The notes beneath the pieces were generated by a model. It saw only the letters and a list, made by a program, of their open reading frames with translations. It had not been told where the DNA came from and ran no database searches. A stretch of 64,000 nt of DNA. It comes from Sphingomonas limnosediminicola (GTDB lineage Bacteria; Pseudomonadota; Alphaproteobacteria; Sphingomonadales; Sphingomonadaceae). The stretch covers positions 2,021,501 through 2,085,500 of the forward strand of contig NZ_BAABBM010000001.1 in assembly GCF_039537965.1 (NCBI RefSeq). The letters are read 5' to 3'. Below, in pieces: positions 55,502-63,236 of this stretch. Within the stretch, counting starts at the first letter, position 1. The number at the start of each line of letters is the position of its first letter. The position numbers and the translations under genes were made by a program.

Positions 55502-55544
55502 ATACGCTCCCGTCTCGTAAGCGGGAGCACAGTCGGTCTCTCAG
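55502..55544 (-). promoter_or_regulatory. SD-sequestering leader hairpin (copy B)
   Basis: On the minus strand CTGAGAGAC (55544-55536) is followed by GTGCTCCCGCTTACG, then GGGAGC and ATG 55501. Hairpin arms are GCTCCCG (55528-55522) and CGGGAGC (55512-55506). The Shine-Dalgarno GGGAG lies in the second arm. It shares 15 identical bases with copy A, and TTGTAGGC upstream is also shared. Confidence 0.6.
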
Positions 55545-55753
55545 TCGCGCAGGCCTACAACGGTAACCATCCGAGCGATGCGCTTGTATACCACACCAGG
55601 CCCTGATTCCCTACGACATTCTTTATTTGCAAGGGCTTTTCACGTTTCTTCCGAGCCGTTGAATCGTCTGCTCACAACTATTGGCGATCTGTCTCACCGC
55701 CATGATTGCGTGCTGAATATCGAACCGGAGCGACGATTAATATGCGCGAGGAA

Positions 55754-56746
55754 TCAGGCTTCGATGACGCCCTTCATGCGCTCCGGCATCGGCCGCACGA
55801 TCCGGTTGTGCAGCCTGAACTTGCGGCTGAAGAGGATGTGGAGGAGCAGCCTGCTCCATGACCGATGGTAATATAGATCATTGTAGAATTCCGGCGCAGC
55901 CGCGCGCACGGCGGGAAGACGGGACCATGGCACATGGGGGAAGTCATGGTGCTCGTTGTGGTACCCCATGTTGAACGACAGTTTGTTCAGCGGCCCGTAG
56001 TATGAATAGGTCTCCTGCCCCTCGCTGAAGACGTAATGCTCCTGGATCGATCTGGCGCCGACCGGGTGCACGCCCAGCGAGAACATCGTCGACAGGAACA
56101 GGTAAGCGACCGGCCACCAGCCGAAGAACCAGACGATAGGCGCCATCGCCGCGACCATCGCGACGGCATTGAACATCACCCATTTGTCGATGGTGCTGAT
56201 GGCCTTCACGGTGCGTGGCCGGAGGACAGCCTGAACCGCCCAGTACATGCTTAGCCACAGTGTCTTGCGGTACGGGCTATTACCCACCCAGCGTGCTTCG
56301 TTCGGTGCCGGTACGTCGGCGTCAAGGCCCGGGATGCCAAGATATTTGTGATGCAGAAGGTGATGGCTGCGAAAGCCCATCGCCGCCGGAAAAACGATCG
56401 GGACATTGGCGAGGATCGAGCCCAGCCGGTTCGCTCTCGCCGTCTTGAACACCATGTTGTGCGTGTAGTCGTGGATCAGCACGAAGAGCGCATGATTGGG
56501 GAATGCGCCGAAGGCATAGGCGGCGGCGACGATCGCCCACCACGGCGCCTTGAGAAGCGCCAGCCCGATGCCGATACCGACCTGCAAGGCGACCAGCAGC
56601 ACGGTCCACAGTGCCGACCAGCGGTCGCGTCCGAAAAGCCGGCGCACGTCGGGATGGGTCGCGAGAATGCGTTTGGCGCGTTCCCGGTGCGGCAGCGGCT
56701 TATCGCTCTGCGTGAACTCCGCGTTCGACGCCGCCACGGCGACCAT
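55754..56746 (-). CDS. Sphingolipid delta-4 desaturase-like membrane desaturase
   Basis: 330 residues. Three histidine boxes: HDYTHN (H92), HHLLHHKYLG (128-133) and GYHNEHHDFP (263-267). HPVGARSIQEHYVF also resembles the HPISGHFIxEHYMF region of eukaryotic dihydroceramide desaturase (DES1), and the C-terminal PxVRAAAPEFYNDL..HRSW matches too. This points to a sphingoid-base or ceramide desaturase, fitting a sphingolipid-making bacterium, but a fatty-acid role is not excluded. It is 173 bp downstream of the Lrp-type gene, and GGAAG precedes its ATG. Confidence 0.85.
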   Translation of the reverse strand: MVAVAASNAEFTQSDKPLPHRERAKRILATHPDVRRLFGRDRWSALWTVLLVALQVGIGIGLALLKAPWWAIVAAAYAFGAFPNHALFVLIHDYTHNMVFKTARANRLGSILANVPIVFPAAMGFRSHHLLHHKYLGIPGLDADVPAPNEARWVGNSPYRKTLWLSMYWAVQAVLRPRTVKAISTIDKWVMFNAVAMVAAMAPIVWFFGWWPVAYLFLSTMFSLGVHPVGARSIQEHYVFSEGQETYSYYGPLNKLSFNMGYHNEHHDFPHVPWSRLPAVRAAAPEFYNDLYYHRSWSRLLLHILFSRKFRLHNRIVRPMPERMKGVIEA

Positions 56747-56919
56747 TTGGCCACTTCCTTTCCTGCGCCGCGGTTTTGAAAACCGGGCCTATGTCGTTCC
56801 TATCATGGATAAGAGCCTGCCGCGTAGCTGAACTTGCGACGCTTGCGTAACGACTTCCAATAGAGCTGAGTGCAGCCAGGCGACGGGCGACCAATGCCCG
56901 AAGACGAGCGTCCGGCAGC

Positions 56920-57384
56920 TTATGTTTGTAACTCGACGAAAGGGTCGAATTTAACCTCCCGCTTCACGAAGTGGGTTTCGTAGCGGCGGACGGTTGGAGT
57001 CGACGCCAGCAGGTCTTCAGCGCAGCTGTTGAAGTCGTCCATGCTGGCGCAATCGAACAGCAGGACGAAGTCGTGTGGGCCGGCGATTTCGTAGCAGAAT
57101 TGCACTTCGTCCGCGGCGTGCAGACGCTTTTCCAGCGCCGCCTTTCCCTGGCGGTCGGCATGTTCGCTAAGCTGGACGAGGACGATCGCGCGCAACCGGT
57201 TCTGGGTGAGGCGCGGACCAAGCAGGGCGAGGGTGCGGGCGATCCAGCCCTGGCTGCGCAGGCGCCGCAAGCGGCGGGCAATAGCGGAGGGCGACAGCGG
57301 CACGTCCTCGGCCAGTGAATCGGCCGTGCGGGAATCGTCGCGCTGGACGAGATTGAGCAAGGCGAGGTCGAAACGGTCGAGCAT
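56920..57384 (-). CDS. Lrp/AsnC-family transcriptional regulator
   Basis: 154 residues from ATG 57384. A longer frame would translate straight through the palindromic operator, so the short start is preferred. N-terminal helix-turn-helix (LDRFDLALLNLVQRDDSRTADSLAEDVPLSPSAIARRLRRLRSQG) and a C-terminal ligand (RAM) domain with GPHDFVLLF. The palindrome at 57394-57412, ten bases before its start, suggests autoregulation. A second copy precedes the gene at 58698. Confidence 0.85.
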   Translation of the reverse strand: MLDRFDLALLNLVQRDDSRTADSLAEDVPLSPSAIARRLRRLRSQGWIARTLALLGPRLTQNRLRAIVLVQLSEHADRQGKAALEKRLHAADEVQFCYEIAGPHDFVLLFDCASMDDFNSCAEDLLASTPTVRRYETHFVKREVKFDPFVELQT

Positions 57385-57393
57385 CCGCGCCAA

Positions 57394-57412
57394 CGTGCCA
57401 AATTCTGGCACG
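57394..57412. promoter_or_regulatory. Probable Lrp-type operator, site 1
   Basis: CGTGCCAAATTCTGGCACG has perfect 7 bp inverted arms around AATTC. It lies between the Lrp-type gene and the divergent S41 peptidase gene. The same core recurs at 58613-58630, which makes a binding site for the neighbouring regulator the likeliest explanation. Confidence 0.65.
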
Positions 57413-57489
57413 GAGCGCATCAACTTTGCGCGCAACAGGCGGTGATTACTGTTAGTGTGTTACATAAACCATACAGTGGAGTGCAACCT

Positions 57490-58611
57490 GTGCGTGTTTC
57501 ACTTATCGCAATCCTGGCGGCCAGCGTGTCGGCTTTCCCTCTGATCGCGCAGGCTGCCGCGCCGGCGCCCGCTGCTGGTGCTGTCTCCCCGGCCACCCCG
57601 GCAGCGGCGCCGGTTACCGCGGGCGAGGGACGCGCCGTTGCCCTCAAGCTGGCGGATGAGCTGGTCGCCACGTTCGTGTTTCGCCAGCAGGCCGACGCCT
57701 ATGCGGCCATGCTTCGCAAGAATGCCGCCGCCGGGCGCTACGACAGCGGCACGCGCAGCGACGTCGCCAAGCGCATGACCGACGATTTGCTGGCGGTGCA
57801 CAAGGACGGCCACCTGCATGTCATGGTCGCCGAGCCAGAGGAGCAAGGCGGCGGCAACGGTGGCCTGCCGAAGGATTTCCCGCCCCTCATCCAGTCGGCA
57901 AAATGGATTGCGCCGGGCATCGCCTACATCCGCCCGACCGCCTTCATGTCGACCGACGAGGAAATCGCCGACGTCCAGAAGTTCATGAGCGAGCACAGCA
58001 GCGCGAAGACGATCATCTTCGACCTGCGCAACCATCATGGCGGGCGTCTGGGCGAGATGGACGTCATCTTCCCCTACCTATTCGCGAAGAAGACGCCGCT
58101 GGTGCGGATGCAGATGGCGCGATCGATCTACGACAAGTTCGGGTCGCCTTTTGGCGAAGCGCCGTCGCTCGAGTTCGTGAAGGATGCCGAACACATCACG
58201 GCAACGCATTACGCATCGCCGGGGGCGGACACGCCGCTGCGCAAGTCCACCGTCCTTCTGCTGGTGTCGAATAAGACGGCGTCGGCCGGCGAACATTTTT
58301 CGCTGGCGATGAAGTCGAGCGGGCGCGCGACCCTGATCGGTGAAGCGACGGCAGGCGCCAACCATTTCGGCGGACCGGCGCCGCTCAACGATCATTTCGC
58401 GGTGTGGATGCCGGTCGGCCGGACGTTCGACATCAAGACCGGGAAGGACTGGGAAGGCGATGGCGTCGCACCCGACATCCAGGCCGATCCGAAGCAGGCC
58501 TTGGTCGTCGCACTCGAGAAGGCGGGGCTGAGCCACGACGAAGCGGTGCGCCTCGACGCGACGGAGGTGCCGGCAGAGCCCGTCCATTCGGACAAGCTGC
58601 GCGCCCGTTAG
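57490..58611 (+). CDS. Secreted S41-family (CtpA/TSP-like) peptidase
   Basis: 373 residues from GTG 57490 (GGAG upstream). An earlier in-frame GTG at 57442 lengthens a non-conserved leader. Signal peptide VSLIAILAASVSAFPLIAQA. The S41 fold is shown by IAYIRPTAFMSTDEE, IIFDLRNHHGGRLGE and the catalytic VSNKTASAGEHF with Ser. There is no PDZ domain, so it belongs with the tricorn/IRBP-like S41 proteins. It is flanked by both operator copies, so likely under Lrp-type control. Confidence 0.87.
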   Translation: MRVSLIAILAASVSAFPLIAQAAAPAPAAGAVSPATPAAAPVTAGEGRAVALKLADELVATFVFRQQADAYAAMLRKNAAAGRYDSGTRSDVAKRMTDDLLAVHKDGHLHVMVAEPEEQGGGNGGLPKDFPPLIQSAKWIAPGIAYIRPTAFMSTDEEIADVQKFMSEHSSAKTIIFDLRNHHGGRLGEMDVIFPYLFAKKTPLVRMQMARSIYDKFGSPFGEAPSLEFVKDAEHITATHYASPGADTPLRKSTVLLLVSNKTASAGEHFSLAMKSSGRATLIGEATAGANHFGGPAPLNDHFAVWMPVGRTFDIKTGKDWEGDGVAPDIQADPKQALVVALEKAGLSHDEAVRLDATEVPAEPVHSDKLRAR

Positions 58612-58612
58612 G

Positions 58613-58630
58613 CGTGCCAAATTCTGGCAA
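58613..58630. promoter_or_regulatory. Probable Lrp-type operator, site 2
   Basis: CGTGCCAAATTCTGGCAA, identical to site 1 over 17 of 18 bases. It begins two bases after the S41 peptidase stop and 68 bp before the start of the small secreted protein gene at 58698. Confidence 0.62.
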
Positions 58631-58697
58631 TGGAAAGAGGTGAATTGCGGAAAATGGGACGCGCGCCGGGTGTATATTCGGCGCGAGGAGAAGCCAG

Positions 58698-58925
58698 ATG
58701 TTGAAGCTGATGCGCAACCTGCTCGTCCTCGCGGCGCTCTTCTGGGTTCCGCCGGCGACTGCCCGGCAAGGCGCTGTCGCGGGCGGCCAGCATGCCGACA
58801 AGGATTGCCCGCAGGAGCGCTCGGCGAAGGCCAAGCCGGTTCAGCGGCAGGCGAGAGCCGTGATCATCAAGGTGCCGGACGGGTCCGCGTCCATCTTCGG
58901 GCACGCGTCGGCCTTTTCGCCCTAG
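58698..58925 (+). CDS. Small exported protein of unknown function
   Basis: 75 residues with GAGGAG before the ATG. Signal peptide MLKLMRNLLVLAALFWVPPATA. The mature part is short, basic and Ala-rich (QRSAKAKPVQRQARAVIIK) with one cysteine. Preceded by the Lrp-type operator. It overlaps the convergent lysyl-tRNA synthetase gene by four bases. Confidence 0.66.
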   Translation: MLKLMRNLLVLAALFWVPPATARQGAVAGGQHADKDCPQERSAKAKPVQRQARAVIIKVPDGSASIFGHASAFSP

Positions 58926-60508
58926 GCGGGGACGCTCTCCAGCGCTTCCGCAATCAGGCGGCGGCTGTTGTCGATACCATAGAGTGCGATGAAGCTGCCC
59001 ATGCGCGGTCCTTGGGTGGACCCGAGCAGGGTTTCGTAAAGCGCTCCGAACCAGCCGCGCAGGCTTTCGAACGGATGGCGCTTACCGACCTCGAACACGG
59101 CGTTCTGGATCACCTCGCCGTCGGCCTCGGCCGGGAGCCCGGCGAGCTCATTGTCGAGGTCGCGCAAGGCTTCGGCTTCCACCGCGCTTGGGGGCCGCCG
59201 CTTCAGGGTCGGCACCACAAAGTCGCGGGCGTAATTGACGGCTAGGCCGATAAGCTCGTCGAGTTCGGGCTCGCTCGTGGGCGAGGTGCCGGGCGCATAG
59301 CGCTGGACGAACTTCCACGCCGTTTCCTTGTCGGCGACGCCCGGCAGGCTGACGAGGTTGAGCAGCAGCCCGTAGGTCAGCGGAAGCGTCGCCGTCGGCA
59401 CCTTGCCGCCGTGGACGTGGTGGACCGGATTGCCGAGCTTCTGCTCGATCGGCTGGTTCGGGTAATTGCCCCGGAACTGCAAATATTCGTCGACCGCGCG
59501 CGGGATGAGACCGATGTGCAGGCTCTTCGCCTTCCGCGGTTCGCGATAGATGTAAAAGGCGAGGCTAGGCTCGCTGCCGTAGCGCAGCCATTCCTCCAGG
59601 CTGAGGCCGTTGCCCTTGGACTTGGAGATCTTCTCGCCCTTTTCGTCGAGGAACATCTCATAGTTGAAGCCTTCGGGCGGGCGGCCGCCGAGGATGCGCG
59701 CGATCTTGCCGGACTGGACGACGCTGTCGATCAAATCCTTGCCGGCCATTTCATAGTCGACACCGAGCGCGACCCAGCGCGCAGCCCAGTCGACCTTCCA
59801 CTGTAGCTTCGCAGCGCCGCCGAACGCGGATTGCTGGATGCGGGCGCCGTCTTCATCGTCGAATGCGATCAGCCCGGCTTCGGCGTCGATGACGTCGACC
59901 GGCACTTGGAGTACGCGGCCGGTGCTCGGCGAGATCGGAAGGATCGGCGAATAGGTCTTGCGGCGATCCTCGCGCAGCGTCGGCAGCATGACGCCCATGA
60001 TGCCGTCCCAGCCGCGCAGCACCTTGCGGATCACGTCGTCGAATTGGCCCGAGGTGTAGCAGTCGGTCGCCGACAGGAATTCATAGTCGAAGCCGAAGCG
60101 GTCGAGGAATGACCGCAGCATCGCATTGTTATGGTGCGCAAAGCTTTCGTGCGTGCCGAACGGATCGGGGATCTTCGTCAGCGGCTTGCCGAGATGCTTG
60201 GCCAGCATCTCCTGCTCCGGCACGTTGTCAGGGACCTTTCGCAGCCCGTCCATGTCGTCGCTAAAGGCGATCAGCCGCGTCGGATTGCTCGTCAATTCCT
60301 CGTAAGCCCGGCGCACGAAGGTCGTGCGGGCGACTTCGTTGAAGGTGCCGATGTGCGGCAGGCCCGACGGACCGTAGCCGGTCTCGAAAATGACCGGGTC
60401 GCCGGCGGCCTTGCCGTCCGGCCAGCGCTTGAGAAGCTTGCGCGCCTCCTCATAGGGCCAGGCCTTGGACGTTTGGGCGGCGGCGCGGATTTCTTCGGAT
60501 GCGGTCAT
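58922..60508 (-). CDS. lysK: Lysyl-tRNA synthetase, class I
   Basis: 528 residues. Class I signatures are present: HIGT (PSGLPHIGTFNEV, the HIGH motif) and KISKSKGN (KMSKS-type loop), with the archaeal/alphaproteobacterial LysRS1 body (FSDDMDGLRKVPDN). The usual bacterial class II LysRS is replaced by this class I enzyme in many alphaproteobacteria, a known ancient transfer. Start ATG 60508. Confidence 0.95.
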   Translation of the reverse strand: MTASEEIRAAAQTSKAWPYEEARKLLKRWPDGKAAGDPVIFETGYGPSGLPHIGTFNEVARTTFVRRAYEELTSNPTRLIAFSDDMDGLRKVPDNVPEQEMLAKHLGKPLTKIPDPFGTHESFAHHNNAMLRSFLDRFGFDYEFLSATDCYTSGQFDDVIRKVLRGWDGIMGVMLPTLREDRRKTYSPILPISPSTGRVLQVPVDVIDAEAGLIAFDDEDGARIQQSAFGGAAKLQWKVDWAARWVALGVDYEMAGKDLIDSVVQSGKIARILGGRPPEGFNYEMFLDEKGEKISKSKGNGLSLEEWLRYGSEPSLAFYIYREPRKAKSLHIGLIPRAVDEYLQFRGNYPNQPIEQKLGNPVHHVHGGKVPTATLPLTYGLLLNLVSLPGVADKETAWKFVQRYAPGTSPTSEPELDELIGLAVNYARDFVVPTLKRRPPSAVEAEALRDLDNELAGLPAEADGEVIQNAVFEVGKRHPFESLRGWFGALYETLLGSTQGPRMGSFIALYGIDNSRRLIAEALESVPA

Positions 60509-60555
60509 GGGCGCGCGTCCTAGCGAAGGGGCGGGTGGACTGCTAGCCGAAGGGC

Positions 60556-61557
60556 ATGCGGCCGATCGCCGAACATGAGCCGATGGAGCGCGAACGCTTC
60601 GAACGGGAAATCGTCGCGAAGGGCGAGCCTGCCGTCATTCGCGGTCTGGTGACGGGTTGGCCGATCGTCCGGGCCGCGAAGAAGGGCGAGGTCGCGGAGG
60701 CGTTGCGCGGCGCAGCCACCAAAGAACCCTTCGAAGCCTGGTTCGGCGCGCCGGAGATCGAAGGGCAGTTCGGCTACACCGACGATTTTGCGGGCTTCAA
60801 TCATGAGCGGCGCCTGGCCACGGTGGATCAGCTTCTCGAGCTACTGCTGCGACAGCGCGGAAGCGAGCAGCCATATTCGATGTACGCCGGTGGAATTCCG
60901 ATCCGAAAGCATTTGCCGGACCTGCTGCCGGGGATCGCAGTGCCGATGCTCGACATGGAGCGGGCGACCTTGATCTCGCTGTGGTTGGGCAACCGGACGC
61001 GGACGGCGGCGCATTGGGACCTGCCGCAGAACCTCGCCTGCGTGGTCGCCGGACGGCGGCGCTTCACGCTGTTCCCGACCGAGCAGGTGGCGAACCTTTA
61101 CGTCGGGCCACTCGACTTCACACTGGCAGGGCAGCCGATCAGCCTGGTCGATGTCGACAACCCCGACTTAGGTCGGCACCCGAAGTTCGCGAGGGCGATG
61201 GAGGCCGCGATGACGGCGGAGCTCGGCCCGGGGGACGCGCTCTATATCCCCAGCCTCTGGTGGCACGCCGTGGCGTCGCTCGACGACCTTGCGGCAATGA
61301 TCAATTTCTGGTGGCGCGACGCGGAGCCGCCGCTGCTGACGCCGCTCAACGCGCTCTATCATTCGGTGATCACGATGAAGAACCTGGGGCCGAAGGAGCT
61401 GGCGGCGTGGCGCGTGTTGTTCGACCACTACATCTTCGGCGCGAACGGCGATCCGGTTGCGCATTTGCCGGAAGCAGGCAAGGGCATCTTGGGCCGGCGC
61501 ACGCCGGAGCTGGTGGCCCGAGTGAAAAAGCTGCTGATCGACGTGCTCAGCCGGTAA
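60556..61557 (+). CDS. Cupin-like (JmjC/FIH-type) Fe(II) oxygenase
   Basis: 333 residues. Cupin_8 domain: the iron-binding HWD in AAHWDLPQN (HxD) and the distal His in SLWWHAV. The substrate/2OG-binding VVAGRRRFTLFP segment is typical of FIH/JMJD6-like bacterial proteins (including tRNA or ribosomal hydroxylases). The exact substrate is unknown. It starts 47 bp from the LysRS start, divergently. Confidence 0.85.
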   Translation: MRPIAEHEPMERERFEREIVAKGEPAVIRGLVTGWPIVRAAKKGEVAEALRGAATKEPFEAWFGAPEIEGQFGYTDDFAGFNHERRLATVDQLLELLLRQRGSEQPYSMYAGGIPIRKHLPDLLPGIAVPMLDMERATLISLWLGNRTRTAAHWDLPQNLACVVAGRRRFTLFPTEQVANLYVGPLDFTLAGQPISLVDVDNPDLGRHPKFARAMEAAMTAELGPGDALYIPSLWWHAVASLDDLAAMINFWWRDAEPPLLTPLNALYHSVITMKNLGPKELAAWRVLFDHYIFGANGDPVAHLPEAGKGILGRRTPELVARVKKLLIDVLSR

Positions 61558-61592
61558 CCGTCGCCTCCGCTGACGCGCCATGCATACGTCGA

Positions 61593-63119
61593 TTATTCGA
61601 GCACACCGAGGCGTCGCCACAGCGGAAGTGCCCGCTCGAAGAACATTTGGCCCAAATGCGCAATCTGTGATTCTAGCTGGTCGTCCGCAATCGTGTTCCC
61701 GCGGAAATGAAGCTGCCTCCCCAGAGCTCTCAGCCGGTTCGCAACGCCGTGGACAAGGGCGGCCTGATCGATTTCGCCGTCTGACGAGAGCCAAGTGTCA
61801 AGCAACAACAGTTCCAGTTCGGAAACTGGGATGCCAGACCCAAGAGCCGCCGCGGCAACGTACTCGTAGGTTATTCCCGCGGCCGCCGAACGCGCGATTG
61901 CGCCATTGAAACGCTGAGCAGTCTTTGCAGATGCTGAGGCGTCCTTCCCGACAACGAGGATGCCCGAATGAAGCATCGAAAGCAGGATGCTTCGTGTGTG
62001 CGGCCGGACAGGATTCTCGAGAGCCACAAGCTCGGCAAATGACTTCGGGCCGTCAGCAACGGCGGCCAGGATGTCGGCGATCCCGGCATAACTGATGGTC
62101 AGCTCACCGAACTTGGTCGTGAAGCGGACAAGCTCGCCGTCGACCGGTGGTGAGAACAGATAGATCGGAGTTGCTCCGACCCTTGCGCTGGCAGAATCCG
62201 AGGGCCGCGGGTCGCGGCAGAAAATATCGCGCCGGAACGACTGATCGATCACGATGTCCTGCACATCCTGCCGGAGTGGGCCGGGCGGTTGCTGGAGGAT
62301 GATGTCGCGCAGCTCCGGGGCAAGGGAATAGGGGAGCATGGTCTCGGCGATCGAAGCGGTTCCCAAATAGGTGAGGCTCACGCTCTCCAGGTCCCGTGCC
62401 ACGCTCGAATGCCAAAGCGCCGTCCAATTGTCGGTCAGATATTCGTGCGCCAAATAGCTGGTCGACTTTGTCGTGATCGTGTCGAGATGCCCCTTGAAGC
62501 GCGGGAGTTGCTCAAGAAGAGGCGCCTTGAGCTGCCTTAGCCGCTGGAACATCGTGATCGCGCCACGAAGCGCGGTTTCCGGATTGGCGGTCTTGCCGAA
62601 CTGATTAGCGATATGTTGGAATGGGGTAACGCTCAGCCATCCGGGCTGCGAGTTGTATCCGAAAACCGAAAGCGTGCCCGGCCCGCTGGCATGCGCTACA
62701 CACTGGAACACTGCGTCACGAAGCTGGGGCGAGATCCAGCTGAGAATACCCTGCAAGGCGACATAGTCGAAGGTGCCGAGCTCTGCCGGCCAAGCCGCCG
62801 CGAGATCGAGGAAATCGGCTTGGAGGAAGCGGACGTTCGCAAGGCCGCCAGCGTTCGCTAGCTCCCGGCCGTGCGCGATGTGATCGTCCTGGAAATCAAC
62901 GCCGACGAATTCGGCTTCAGGATTGGCGGCGGCGAGTAAACAAAGGTGGAATCCCTGGCCACAACCCAGGTCCAGATAGCGATAGGACCGTTCACTACTC
63001 CGCTGGGGCTCGAATCTCTGCTCGCGAATGCAGAAGTCCAGCAGGTCCGGCGCCATCTCCGGAAAGAAATGGGCGGTGTAGCCGACGGACGCATTGTAGC
63101 CGTGATAGCGGTCCGGCAT
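61593..63119 (-). CDS. SAM methyltransferase with MethyTransf_Reg domain
   Basis: 508 residues from ATG 63119, with AAGGAGA upstream. The Rossmann methyltransferase half (about 35-200) has YLDLGCGQGFHL and FVGVDFQDDHI. It is followed by the methyltransferase regulatory domain, and the C-terminal ~230 residues form an additional helical domain (FAELVALENPVRPHTRSILLSML). This architecture is typical of putative methyltransferases of unknown substrate in Proteobacteria. Confidence 0.85.
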   Translation of the reverse strand: MPDRYHGYNASVGYTAHFFPEMAPDLLDFCIREQRFEPQRSSERSYRYLDLGCGQGFHLCLLAAANPEAEFVGVDFQDDHIAHGRELANAGGLANVRFLQADFLDLAAAWPAELGTFDYVALQGILSWISPQLRDAVFQCVAHASGPGTLSVFGYNSQPGWLSVTPFQHIANQFGKTANPETALRGAITMFQRLRQLKAPLLEQLPRFKGHLDTITTKSTSYLAHEYLTDNWTALWHSSVARDLESVSLTYLGTASIAETMLPYSLAPELRDIILQQPPGPLRQDVQDIVIDQSFRRDIFCRDPRPSDSASARVGATPIYLFSPPVDGELVRFTTKFGELTISYAGIADILAAVADGPKSFAELVALENPVRPHTRSILLSMLHSGILVVGKDASASAKTAQRFNGAIARSAAAGITYEYVAAAALGSGIPVSELELLLLDTWLSSDGEIDQAALVHGVANRLRALGRQLHFRGNTIADDQLESQIAHLGQMFFERALPLWRRLGVLE

Positions 63120-63236
63120 ATCCGATTTCTCCTTCTGGCTGGGCTCTAGGGAGTCTTGGCGTCGCCGCCAAATCGGCCATGCGAGTGCGGGGATTCTTCG
63201 TGGTCTGACGGAACGTAAGGTGTACAAGCATTGTCC

